A stretch of DNA of 64,000 bases from Marinobacter sp. F4206. GTDB lineage: Bacteria; Pseudomonadota; Gammaproteobacteria; Pseudomonadales; Oleiphilaceae. Shown here piece by piece: positions 46,937 through 56,796 of the stretch (the first letter of the stretch is position 1; every line of letters begins with the position of its first letter). The notes beneath the pieces are model-generated. The model searched no databases. It was not told where the DNA came from and saw only the letters and a program-made list of their open reading frames with translations. A program made the position numbers and the translations under genes. The stretch spans positions 1,922,001 to 1,986,000 of the forward strand of contig NZ_JAHXKI010000002.1 of the NCBI RefSeq assembly GCF_019392195.1. The letters run 5' to 3'.

Positions 46937-47392
46937 TCAGACCACGTACATTACCAGGTTTTCCGCGACGCACGCGGGCTTGTCCTCGCCCTTGATCTCT
47001 ACCGTGGTGAGGTAGCTGGCCATATAACGGTGCTCATCCACCTGGTTCACGTCGAGCAGCTGGACCTTGGTGCGGATATCCGATCCGGACTTGACCGCAG
47101 ATGGAAAGCGCAACTTGTTCAGGCCATAGTTGATGGTTGCCGTGGGCCCGATCACCTTGAGGGCCTGGGGGTTCAGCCGTGATATCAGTGACACGGTCAG
47201 ATAGCCATGGGCAATCGGACTTTTCCAGGGTGATTCCCTTTTTGCCCGTTCGACATCGAGGTGAATCCATTGGTGGTCGCCCGTGGCGTCAGCGAACGCT
47301 TTAATCATGTCCTGAGTAACGGTCAACCAGGGGCTGTGACTGACAAGCGTGCCTTTTTGATCAGCCAGTTCTTCCAGTTTGACTTCAATCAT
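46937..47392 (-). CDS. MaoC-like (R)-specific enoyl-CoA hydratase
   Basis: 151 aa hotdog protein. The hydratase-2 motif is clear: FADATGDHQWIHLD followed by SPIAHGYLTVSL. It should add water to an enoyl-CoA. It is the last gene of the minus-strand operon after two acyl-CoA dehydrogenases and a class II aldolase, eleven bases downstream of the aldolase gene. Confidence 0.92.
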   Translation of the reverse strand: MIEVKLEELADQKGTLVSHSPWLTVTQDMIKAFADATGDHQWIHLDVERAKRESPWKSPIAHGYLTVSLISRLNPQALKVIGPTATINYGLNKLRFPSAVKSGSDIRTKVQLLDVNQVDEHRYMASYLTTVEIKGEDKPACVAENLVMYVV

Positions 47393-47403
47393 CTTTTTTC
47401 CCC

Positions 47404-48165
47404 TTAAACCGCGTAGCCCGGGTTTTTGCTGTCGAGCAGGCGCAACAGTGCGGGCCAGGTGAGTTTGGCGGCGGCGCCCAGATTCTGCGATTGCTCGGCG
47501 GTGGTCTGCACCGCCTGTTCCGACGGCATCCAGGTGGGGCCGCAGCTTTGCGCCTTGACCTGGATTTCGCAGGCCTTCATCAGGAAGTACAGGTAGGTGA
47601 AGGTTTCCGGTACGGTCTCGCCGGCGGTCAGAACCCCATGGTTGCGCAACAGCATCATCGACTTGTCCCCCAGATCCCGGATCAGCCGTTCGCGCTCGTC
47701 CAGATTCAGGGCGACCCCCTCGTAATCATGGTAGCTGAGGTGGTCCAGGCACAGCATGGCGGTCTGGCTCAGGGGCAGCAGGCCGTCCCGGTGCGCTGAT
47801 ACCGCCACGCCATCGGCCGCGTGCAGATGCATGACCGCGCCGGCGTCCTCGCGCCCCATGTGGACGGCGCTGTGAATGGTAAACCCGGCCGGATTGACCC
47901 GGCCCAGTCCACCCGCTGCCACCACCTGGCCTTCGCGATCCACCTTCACCAGCGATGACGCGGTGATTTCGTGGAACAGCAGGCCGTAGGGGTTGATCAG
48001 GAAATGATGGTCAGGACCGGGCACCCGGGCCGACAGGTGGGTGAAGACCAGGTCGTCCCAGCCGAACAGCGCAACCAGCCGGTAAGCGGCCGCCAGTTCG
48101 GTGCGCACCTGCCATTCGGCTTTGTTCAGCGACTCGGTGCTGGTGTGTTGGGTGTCTGTTGTCAT
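47404..48165 (-). CDS. Class II aldolase/adducin family protein
   Basis: 253 aa from the ATG at 48165, chosen for GAGGTGA shortly upstream; the extension to 48219 is not supported. The N-terminal FTHLSARVPG, GAVMHLHAADGVAVSA with zinc-type His residues, and LLRNHGVLTAGETV match the class II aldolase/adducin fold. It may cleave or rearrange a beta-hydroxyacyl-CoA made by the flanking dehydrogenases and hydratase; the true reaction is unknown. Confidence 0.85.
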   Translation of the reverse strand: MTTDTQHTSTESLNKAEWQVRTELAAAYRLVALFGWDDLVFTHLSARVPGPDHHFLINPYGLLFHEITASSLVKVDREGQVVAAGGLGRVNPAGFTIHSAVHMGREDAGAVMHLHAADGVAVSAHRDGLLPLSQTAMLCLDHLSYHDYEGVALNLDERERLIRDLGDKSMMLLRNHGVLTAGETVPETFTYLYFLMKACEIQVKAQSCGPTWMPSEQAVQTTAEQSQNLGAAAKLTWPALLRLLDSKNPGYAV

Positions 48166-48277
48166 TGTGATCACCTCGATTGGTGCAGAACCAAAAAAAG
48201 GGGGTGGCCTGAAGGGCACCCCCGAACGGGACCTCTGACTGGAAGGAGAGAGGTCCCAGGCTCACTATCGAACGGGG

Positions 48278-49420
<1,143 letters not shown>

Positions 49421-49430
49421 GGTCGCCTCC

Positions 49431-50627
49431 TTAAAGCCCGAGAATCATTTTCGACACGATGTTCTTCTGGATCTCGTTGGACCCGCCGAAAATCGAGAGC
49501 TTGCGGTTGTTGAAGTACTGGGCCGAGAGCGGTGCGGCGTTCTCGTCCGACAGGAAGTCGCCGTCGTAATCCAGATCCAGCTCCTCCTCCACGAACGGAA
49601 TGGCGTAGGGGCCAATGGCCCGGCGCGCCAGGTCATTGATGGACTGGCGGATTTCGGTGCCCTTGACCTTCAGCATGGAGCTTTCGGCGCCGGGAACGCC
49701 ACCGCCCTCCACCGAGGCAATGATGCGCAGGTTGCTGATGGCGGCGGCGGTGAGATCGATCTCGACCTTGGCGATGCGCTGGCTGAAGGCGGGATCCTCG
49801 ATCAGCGGGCGGCCATTCTTGATCCGACGGGACGCCAGCTGCTTCAGGTGCGACAGGGCGGCCTTGGACATGCCGATGCCGGCCAGGCCGGTCCGCTCGT
49901 AGGTGAGCAGGTATTTGGCGTAGGTCCAGCCCTTGTCTTCCTCGCCCACCAGGTTCTCCACCGGAACCTTCACGTCTTCGAAGAAAACCTCGTTCACTTC
50001 GTGCTCACCGTCCAGGGTGATGATCGGGCGCACCGTGATGCCCGGGGTGTTCATATCAATCAGCAGGAAGGAAATGCCTTCCTGGGCCTTGACCTCGGTG
50101 TTGGTGCGAACCAGGCAGAAAATCATGTTGGCGTGCTGGCCCAGAGTGGTCCAGGTCTTCTGGCCATTCACGACGTAGTGGTCACCGTCGCGCACGGCCC
50201 GGGTTTTCAACGAGGCGAGGTCAGAACCGGCGCCCGGCTCCGAATAGCCCTGGCACCACCAGTGTTCGCCGCTGAGGATGCGGGGCAGGTAGTGCTGCTT
50301 CTGTTCTTCGTTGCCGAATTTGATGATGACCGGCGCCACCATGTTGACCCCGAAGGGAATCGAACGGGGCACGCCGTAACGGCAGGACTCTTCATCCCAG
50401 ATGTGTTTCTGTACCGGGGTCCATTTGACGCCGCCGTACTCCTCCGGCCAGTGGGTGGCATACCAGCCCTGGGCTACGAGAATCTTCTGCCACCGCTGAT
50501 GGTCCTCTTTGGACAAGCGACGGAAGCCTTTCACTTTGGCGGCAATGTCCGCCGGCAGCTTCTCATCCAGGAACGCGCGCACTTCATTTCGGAAGGCAAG
50601 TTCCTCGGCCGTGTAGTTCATGTTCAT
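49431..50627 (-). CDS. Acyl-CoA dehydrogenase, large-partner (PimC/ChsE-like) type
   Basis: 398 aa. Features are WPEEYGGVKWTPVQKHIW, WCQGYSEPGAGSDLASLKT for FAD contact, the VNGQKTWTT strand and the C-terminal FGGSNEIQKNIVSKMILGL. It pairs with the next gene as a probable heteromer. It is the first gene of the four-gene minus-strand operon, facing the porin gene across 326 bases. GAGG lies upstream of the ATG; a second ATG two codons later is possible. Confidence 0.9.
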   Translation of the reverse strand: MNMNYTAEELAFRNEVRAFLDEKLPADIAAKVKGFRRLSKEDHQRWQKILVAQGWYATHWPEEYGGVKWTPVQKHIWDEESCRYGVPRSIPFGVNMVAPVIIKFGNEEQKQHYLPRILSGEHWWCQGYSEPGAGSDLASLKTRAVRDGDHYVVNGQKTWTTLGQHANMIFCLVRTNTEVKAQEGISFLLIDMNTPGITVRPIITLDGEHEVNEVFFEDVKVPVENLVGEEDKGWTYAKYLLTYERTGLAGIGMSKAALSHLKQLASRRIKNGRPLIEDPAFSQRIAKVEIDLTAAAISNLRIIASVEGGGVPGAESSMLKVKGTEIRQSINDLARRAIGPYAIPFVEEELDLDYDGDFLSDENAAPLSAQYFNNRKLSIFGGSNEIQKNIVSKMILGL

Positions 50628-50953
50628 GAGATAACCTCGTTTTGCATTACAGCGAAAATATATACCGCATAGCAGAATTACTCAATGATCCTTCACTCAT
50701 CCATTGCCTGTCAACGACATTGAAACCATAAAACGCTAGGTAACCAATAATTCCATAAAAAAATGTTTACTACGGGTTGTCGATATAAAAACGTTTGTCT
50801 ATAGTCGCTAACACGGAAGCTGGTACCGCTATGCGGAAATAAAAACAGACAAGATACCGCACTGCGAAACCTCATGGTTTAAAGAGCATCCCGCTGTACC
50901 GGCGCCGGAGAGTTCAATAACAAAGACACAATCAACTCCGTCAGAGGTTAGTT
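50628..50953. other. Divergent control region between the dehydrogenase operon and the porin
   Basis: This 326-base AT-rich gap holds no gene. It contains a good sigma-70 promoter for the porin and three related near-palindromes of form CCGC-N3-GCGG (50665-50675, 50826-50836 and 50857-50867; the middle one is perfect). One lies on the operon side and two just downstream of the porin -10 box. They look like operators for a shared regulator that is not encoded in this stretch. Confidence 0.55.
50777..50805 (+). promoter_or_regulatory. Sigma-70 promoter of the DcaP-like porin gene
   Basis: TTGTCG and TATAGT are separated by exactly 17 bases. The predicted transcript would have a leader of about 140 bases, within which two of the CCGC-N3-GCGG sites fall, a position fitting repression. 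Confidence 0.7.
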
Positions 50954-52264
50954 ATGACAACAAGAACACCCTTCAAACCCCGTCCGCTTGTCCGGGCCGT
51001 AGCCCTTGCCGGTCTTCCCCTGATCACTCTTGCGTCTTCAGGTGCCTTCGCCCAAAGCGATGCCGAGCTGGATCAGCTTCGTGAGCGTGTGCAGATGCTC
51101 GAAAGCAAGCTGGAAGGCGCGGTCTCCACCGCCCCGGAACTGAGTGAGGACAACCCCTACATTCTGCGCGAAGGCGACGGCCTGAAAATCGGGGGCACCA
51201 CCATCTCCTTCGGCGGCTTTATCAAGGCCGACATGATTTACGGCTCCAACGGAAATGGTCAGCTCAACACCTACTCCATCGGTCTGCCCCGCACCTTTGC
51301 GTCCGCTGCGGCGACCGAAAATGACTGGAAGGTCGGGTTCAGTGCCCGGGAGTCACGGTTCAGCTTCGGCACCTCCACCGAAGATGTGGCCGGGCACACC
51401 CTGCGTACCTATCTGGAAATGGATTTTCAGCAGGGCATTGGCGCACCGGGCAACGAAGTGGTTTCCAACAGCTACTCACCGCGTCTGCGCCAGGCCTACG
51501 GTAACTGGAATGGCTGGGAGTTTGGCCAGACCTACACCACCTTCAGTGATCTGGCCGCCATGCCGGAAATCCTGAATCAGGGCAAGCAGGCCGCCTTCAT
51601 CTATACGGTTCAGCCGATGATTCGTTACAACATGGCCGTTCCCGGGGGCAAGCTGATGGTAGCGCTTGAGAACCCCGAAGATGGATTTGGTACCAACTCC
51701 TATGACGACCAGTCCTACCCCGATCTGACCGCCCGTTACCAGGTTCGAGGCAAGTACGGCTTCTACTCGGTAGCCGGCCTGCTGCGCAACCTTGAAGATG
51801 ATGCCTCTGGTGAAACCGACGTGGCCGGCGCAGTGTCCTTAAGCGCTCGAATTCCAACCGTCGGCAAGGACGATATCCGTCTTCAATATAATTACGGCGC
51901 TCTCGGCCGCTACATGGGGCTGTTTACCTATCCGGACGTGGACCTGGCGGCCCAGGCCGGTGGTGAGGTGAAGGCACTGGATACCTACGGCGCGACCGCG
52001 GCCTACCGCCATTTCTGGTCGTCCGCATGGCGTTCCACGGTGTCCGTGTCGCACACCGAGATCGTGGATGATCTGACCGCGCCGCCGGCGGGTACCCTGA
52101 GTTACTTTGATTCCGCCACCTCGGCCCACGCGAACCTGCTCTGGTCCGCCCATCCCAACCTGACCCTGGGCCTGGAATACGCCTACTGGGACTTTGGCGA
52201 AATCGCGGGCAGTGGCAGCAATCAGTACGAGCAGGTGATGGCGTCTGCGAAGTTGAGCTTTTAA
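50954..52264 (+). CDS. DcaP-like trimeric outer-membrane porin
   Basis: 436 aa. A signal peptide (to about residue 34, ending GAFAQ) is followed by a coiled-coil segment (DAELDQLRERVQMLESKLEG), then a beta-barrel with SFGGFIKADMIYGS and regular amphipathic strands ending in Phe (AKLSF), as outer-membrane barrels do. DcaP proteins admit dicarboxylic or aromatic acids. It lies divergent from the paired dehydrogenase operon, which may degrade the imported acid. A terminator follows. Confidence 0.88.
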   Translation: MTTRTPFKPRPLVRAVALAGLPLITLASSGAFAQSDAELDQLRERVQMLESKLEGAVSTAPELSEDNPYILREGDGLKIGGTTISFGGFIKADMIYGSNGNGQLNTYSIGLPRTFASAAATENDWKVGFSARESRFSFGTSTEDVAGHTLRTYLEMDFQQGIGAPGNEVVSNSYSPRLRQAYGNWNGWEFGQTYTTFSDLAAMPEILNQGKQAAFIYTVQPMIRYNMAVPGGKLMVALENPEDGFGTNSYDDQSYPDLTARYQVRGKYGFYSVAGLLRNLEDDASGETDVAGAVSLSARIPTVGKDDIRLQYNYGALGRYMGLFTYPDVDLAAQAGGEVKALDTYGATAAYRHFWSSAWRSTVSVSHTEIVDDLTAPPAGTLSYFDSATSAHANLLWSAHPNLTLGLEYAYWDFGEIAGSGSNQYEQVMASAKLSF

Positions 52265-52317
52265 TTGCTGCAAGAACACCTGAATTGAGTTAACCGCACT
52301 CTCGCTTTGCATTTTCA

Positions 52318-52351
52318 GCCCCGGCCACGTCCCCCGTGCCGGGGCTTTTTT
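52318..52351 (+). terminator. Rho-independent terminator after the porin gene
   Basis: Stem GCCCCGGC / GCCGGGGC with a 12-base loop, followed by six T residues, 54 bases after the porin stop. Confidence 0.88.
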
Positions 52352-52506
52352 GTGTCTGAACGGGCATCCCTGGGTGGGCGTTTGGAACAGCCCCTTCCGT
52401 GATCAGAAATTGGTCTATAGTGATGAATACCTTTGATATCAGGAAATGACCAAGGATGGCTGTCTGGTCGAGGTGTACACCAGACATCAGGATCAGGAGG
52501 TCCCGA

Positions 52507-54408
52507 ATGAACCGCAGATCCCTTTTTCGTTATCTGGGGCCCCTGGCCCTGGGCGTGATGGCTCCGGCATTACAGGCTCAGGATCTTAAGGTCGGCGAAG
52601 ACGAATACATAGCGCCGGCAACGCCCTACTCCCCCTACGTCGATGACCACTTTCCCCAGAATGCCTACTTTGGTGACACCCATCTGCACACCGCCTGGTC
52701 GGCAGACGCCGGCATGGGGGGCGCGACGACGGGCCCGGATGTGGCCTATCGGGCCGCCCGCGGCGAGGTGGTAGACAGTCAGACGGCAGGGCCCTTCAAG
52801 CTGCTGCGGCCACTGGATTTTATTGTGGTTGCCGATCACGCCGAGAATATGGGGTTATCGGATTACCTGGAGCGTGGTGATCCGCTTGTGCGCCGCACGG
52901 ACGGTGGCGAGCGCTGGTACCAGATGTTCAAGGCGGGTGATGGCTACGATGCGTTTATCGAATGGATCGCATCGAACGGGCGTGGTGAGGACATGATCAA
53001 GAGTCCGGAAATGGTGGCTGCGGTCTGGCAAAAGGTGATCGACAACGCGGAGCATTATTATGAACCGGGCGTGTTCACCACCTTTATCGGCTACGAATGG
53101 ACCTCCGGCCCGGCCGGCAACAACCTGCACCGGAATGTGATCTTCCGGGACGGCGCGGACCGGACGCGCCAGATCGTGCCTTTTTCCGCGCTCGACAGCG
53201 ACGACCCTGAAGATCTCTGGGATTATCTCGAGGCCTATGAAAAAGAAACGGGTGGTCAGGTACTGGCCATTCCCCACAATGGCAATCTGTCCAACGGCAT
53301 GATGTTCATGCTCGAAACCTTCGACGGCGAGGCGTTTGACGAAGCCTACGCCCGTCGACGAGCCGAGTATGAGCCCGTGGTGGAGGTGACCCAGCCCAAG
53401 GGAACCGGGGAAACCCACCCGTTCCTGTCCCCGGACGATGCCTTTGCCGACCATGAGATTATCGACACATCCAACCTCGCGGGGTCCGCGCCCAAGGAAG
53501 AGGACATGCTTCGCACCGAGTATGCCCGGTCAGCACTGAAGCTGGGGCTTGCCGAGGCGGAGCGGCTGGGCGTGAATCCCTACAAATTCGGCATGATCGG
53601 TTCAACCGATGCCCACAATGCGCTGCCATCTACCCGCGAAGAGAACTGGTTCGGTAAGGCCTACATCGTCGAGCCTTCGCCCCACCGCAAGGACGGCGTG
53701 CTGATCGAGAGTACCGTCGACCCGAAACTGTCCATTTACGACATTGATCTGGGTGCCTCCGGTCTGGCCGGGGTCTGGGCCACCGAGAATACCCGGGAAG
53801 CCATCTGGGACGCCTTCGCCCGGCGCGAGGTATTCGCCACCTCCGGCAGCCGACTGCGCGTGCGGGTGTTCGGAGGCTGGGATTTCCAGCCGGACGAGGT
53901 GCTGCGTCCGGACTTTGCCGATGCCGGTTATTCACGGGGCGTGCCCATGGGGGGCGATCTGCGGCCGGCACCGGAAGGCCAGGAGGCGCCAACCTTTATG
54001 GTTCGGGCCCTGAGGGATCCGGACGGTGCAAACCTGGACCGGATCCAGATAGTGAAAGGCTGGGTTGATGGCAATGGGGAAACCCGGGAGAAAATCTGGG
54101 ATGTCGTCTGTGCCGGTCGTGAAATCATGGAAGGCGCCTGCGACGGCGATGTCGGCAACACGGTGAACGTGGCCAACGCCAGCTACACCAACGAGATCGG
54201 CAGAGCCTTGTTGGCCGGACACTGGACCGATCCCGAGTTCGATCCGGACCAGCGAGCCTTCTATTATGTGCGGGTGCTGGAGATTCCGACGCCAAGATGG
54301 ACGGCTTACGACGCAAAATATTTCCAGATCAAGATGCCGGAAGGTACGCCGATGGAGGTGATCGACCGGGCTTACACCTCACCGATCTGGTACACCCCGG
54401 AGGGCTGA
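52507..54408 (+). CDS. DUF3604 secreted protein (PHP-like metal hydrolase fold)
   Basis: 633 aa from the ATG at 52507, with AGGAGG upstream. A signal peptide ends near PALQA. DUF3604 proteins carry PHP-like metal motifs, seen here as YFGDTHLHTAWSADAGM near residue 55, FIVVADHAENMGL near 115 and GMIGSTDAHNALP near 365. The fold suggests a periplasmic metal-dependent hydrolase of unknown substrate. Next come, almost without gap, a PpiC-type isomerase and a HupE/UreJ protein. An unverified TATAGT lies about 90 bases upstream. Confidence 0.87.
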   Translation: MNRRSLFRYLGPLALGVMAPALQAQDLKVGEDEYIAPATPYSPYVDDHFPQNAYFGDTHLHTAWSADAGMGGATTGPDVAYRAARGEVVDSQTAGPFKLLRPLDFIVVADHAENMGLSDYLERGDPLVRRTDGGERWYQMFKAGDGYDAFIEWIASNGRGEDMIKSPEMVAAVWQKVIDNAEHYYEPGVFTTFIGYEWTSGPAGNNLHRNVIFRDGADRTRQIVPFSALDSDDPEDLWDYLEAYEKETGGQVLAIPHNGNLSNGMMFMLETFDGEAFDEAYARRRAEYEPVVEVTQPKGTGETHPFLSPDDAFADHEIIDTSNLAGSAPKEEDMLRTEYARSALKLGLAEAERLGVNPYKFGMIGSTDAHNALPSTREENWFGKAYIVEPSPHRKDGVLIESTVDPKLSIYDIDLGASGLAGVWATENTREAIWDAFARREVFATSGSRLRVRVFGGWDFQPDEVLRPDFADAGYSRGVPMGGDLRPAPEGQEAPTFMVRALRDPDGANLDRIQIVKGWVDGNGETREKIWDVVCAGREIMEGACDGDVGNTVNVANASYTNEIGRALLAGHWTDPEFDPDQRAFYYVRVLEIPTPRWTAYDAKYFQIKMPEGTPMEVIDRAYTSPIWYTPEG

Positions 54409-54412
54409 TGCG

Positions 54413-55258
54413 GTGTCTGATCTATCGATAAAGCAACTGTTACGTGAACCCTTCTTTCACTTCCTGCTGATCGGGGTGGCGCTGTTCGGACTCTATGGCT
54501 GGCTGAACGACGCGCCTGAAGATCCGTTGACCCAGAGTCTGGTGGTCACCGAGCGGGACGTCGCCCAACTCGCCAGCAACTTTCGCCGGGTCTGGCAGCG
54601 ATCGCCGACGCACCAGGAACTGCAGCATCTGGTGGATAAGCACGTGCAGGAAGAGATTCTGGTACGGGAAGCCCTCGCCATGGGGCTTGACTCCGGCGAT
54701 GCGGTCATTCGCCAGCGCCTGAGGCAGAAGATGGAGTTCATTCTCGATGGTGCCGTGGCCTCCCTGGTGCCGTCTGAGCAGACCCTGAGGGACTTTTACC
54801 GGGCCAATCCGGAGCGGTTTGCGACCCGGCCCAGGGTCGGGTTTCAGCAGGTTTTCCTGGGCCCGGCGGTGGAGAAGGCCGCCGTGGCGGCCGCACTCAA
54901 GGAACTGGAGGGCGGCAGGCCGCCGAGCGAGGTTGGCCAGGCCACCCTGCTGGCCCCGGAAATACGTGCCAGTGCGGCGACGACGGTGGATTCGAACTTC
55001 GGTGCCGGATTCTTTGGCCAGCTCGTCACCCTGCCACCGGATACCTGGGCTGGACCGGTTGAGTCGGCTTATGGCCAGCATCTGGTGAAAGTGACCGAGA
55101 CGATCACGGGCACACTCCCCGAGTTCGAGGCCATCCGGGAGCAGGTGGAGGAGGCCTGGCGGCGTGATGCCTCCGAACGGCTTAGCAAAGAACAGTTGCT
55201 GGCCATGAAATCGGACTATGACATCTCACTGCCGGAAGTAGATGGGGTTTCACGATGA
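54413..55258 (+). CDS. Membrane-anchored PpiC-type peptidyl-prolyl isomerase
   Basis: 281 aa from a GTG start four bases after the DUF3604 stop. A membrane helix (about 14-30) anchors a SurA-like helical chaperone part (VDKHVQEEILVREALAMGL) and a parvulin-like domain (RVGFQQVFLG... near residue 140, then TWAGPVESAYGQHLVKVTE near 215). It probably helps fold an exported partner in the periplasm, perhaps the DUF3604 protein. It overlaps the next gene by four bases. Confidence 0.85.
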   Translation: MSDLSIKQLLREPFFHFLLIGVALFGLYGWLNDAPEDPLTQSLVVTERDVAQLASNFRRVWQRSPTHQELQHLVDKHVQEEILVREALAMGLDSGDAVIRQRLRQKMEFILDGAVASLVPSEQTLRDFYRANPERFATRPRVGFQQVFLGPAVEKAAVAAALKELEGGRPPSEVGQATLLAPEIRASAATTVDSNFGAGFFGQLVTLPPDTWAGPVESAYGQHLVKVTETITGTLPEFEAIREQVEEAWRRDASERLSKEQLLAMKSDYDISLPEVDGVSR

Positions 55259-56274
55259 CCAGAGCGGTACCGGTGATCTTTCTGGCGATCTTGATGGCCA
55301 TGCCTTCATTGCTTCAGGCCCACGCACTTGAGCCCGGCTTCCTGAGCCTGACACCGGCGGGTAAGGACAGCTGGCAGGTGGTCTGGCGGGTGCCCCAGGT
55401 GCGCGGGCAACCGATGCAGATTTCCGCAGTTCTGCCCGAAACCTGCGCCCCCCGTGCGGCGCCTGGCCCGGTGCAGTTCGATGGTCGCGCCTTTGTCAGT
55501 CGTTGGGTGGCCACCTGCACCGGTGGACTGGAGGGGGGCACGATAGTCGTCCGCGGGCTGGAAACCACACGAACGGACGTGCTGGTGCGTTACAGCGCGG
55601 AGATCGGTGCGCCACCGGTGGTAACTCGGCTGACGCCGGATGTCGTTTCTTTCGACATTGCCCTGAAAGGCTCCTTTGATTCGGTGTTGTCCAGCTACTT
55701 CGTGCTGGGGGTCGAACACATCCTCGAAGGCTTTGATCACCTGCTGTTCGTCTTCGCCCTGCTGCTCCTGATTCCGAGCTTCAAGATGCTGATTGCCGCC
55801 CTGACTTCGTTCACCCTCGCCCACAGTCTGACCATGGCCGGGGTAACCCTCGGCATGTTCACGCTTCCGGCCCCGCCGGTGGAAGCGGTGATCGCGCTGT
55901 CGATTGTGTTCCTGGCCACGGAACTGGCCCGGCCGGCGGATGACCAGCGACTGACCGCCCGTTATCCCTGGCTGGTGTCGTTTTCCTTCGGGCTCCTGCA
56001 CGGCTTCGGCTTTGCCGGGGCACTGCGGGAAATCGGTCTGCCCGAGGGCGATGTCCCCCTGGCGCTGCTGAGCTTCAATCTCGGTGTGGAAGCCGGGCAG
56101 ATTGGCTTTGTCTGTGCGGTGCTGCTGTCCGGGTACCTTGCCAGGCTTGCGATCCGGCATCGGGACGGAGTCATGCAATGGTTTGAATACACCGGAAAGC
56201 GCCTGGCCAGTTATGGCATTGGCGGCATTGCGTCTTTCTGGCTGGTGGAGCGGGTAGCCGGATTCTGGGTGTAA
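55255..56274 (+). CDS. HupE/UreJ family membrane protein
   Basis: 339 aa. A signal peptide is followed by a periplasmic domain with two Cys pairs' worth of spacing (ETCAPRAA, ATCTGG), then six to seven helices containing the HupE/UreJ_2 signature GVEHILEGFDHLLFVFALLL, TLAHSLTMAG, LHGFGFAGALREIG and FNLGVEAGQIGF. Conserved His, Glu and Asp residues imply metal (nickel, cobalt or other) handling. The ATG overlaps the PpiC stop, so the three genes form one unit. Confidence 0.88.
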   Translation: MTRAVPVIFLAILMAMPSLLQAHALEPGFLSLTPAGKDSWQVVWRVPQVRGQPMQISAVLPETCAPRAAPGPVQFDGRAFVSRWVATCTGGLEGGTIVVRGLETTRTDVLVRYSAEIGAPPVVTRLTPDVVSFDIALKGSFDSVLSSYFVLGVEHILEGFDHLLFVFALLLLIPSFKMLIAALTSFTLAHSLTMAGVTLGMFTLPAPPVEAVIALSIVFLATELARPADDQRLTARYPWLVSFSFGLLHGFGFAGALREIGLPEGDVPLALLSFNLGVEAGQIGFVCAVLLSGYLARLAIRHRDGVMQWFEYTGKRLASYGIGGIASFWLVERVAGFWV

Positions 56275-56383
56275 AGCATCGAAAAAAACGGATTATTACG
56301 CTCAAAAAAACGATCATACCTGTGAATTCACGTGTGGTAGAACTGTGCGACCTTGGGAGCTAGCGCCCGCCAAAAGGATGTTC

Positions 56384-56707
56384 ATGGCTCAACTGCGAGT
56401 GTCGCAAAACCGGAATCGTCTCTGCCTGATACTGTTGATGGCGCTGATGGTGGTCTATGGAGCCACGGGCTCAGGCCTGCCTGCGGCAGACCATCCATTT
56501 GATGAACCGGGATCGTTTCAACCGGCACTCCTGGATGCCTCCGGGGATTCCCCGTTCGGTGAACCCGGTCCAACCGATTCAGCGGCCTCGGGCCGTTTTC
56601 TGCTTCCGGGATACTCGGGACACTCGCCGAATCTGTTTTTCATTGAGCCGCCGGCTCGCCTCGTGAGTTTTCCCACCCTGCCGCAAGGTCCTCCCTTTTT
56701 CGTCTGA
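56384..56707 (+). CDS. Small protein with N-terminal hydrophobic segment, unknown function
   Basis: 107 aa from the ATG at 56384, chosen for AAAAGGA five bases upstream; ATG 56378 and a longer frame to 56345 are alternatives. A basic start and hydrophobic stretch (LCLILLMALMVVYGAT) form a signal or anchor. The rest is Pro/Gly-rich and low in helix, ending in PFFV. I recognise no family. It lies about 110 bases after the HupE-type gene and could be part of that unit. Confidence 0.55.
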   Translation: MAQLRVSQNRNRLCLILLMALMVVYGATGSGLPAADHPFDEPGSFQPALLDASGDSPFGEPGPTDSAASGRFLLPGYSGHSPNLFFIEPPARLVSFPTLPQGPPFFV

Positions 56708-56796
56708 GTCTCAGCTGAAACCCGTTGGTTCTCAGCCCTGTTTCGATCAATCCGCTTCATCACAACCAACCAAACCTAAGTCTGGAGGTATCATCC

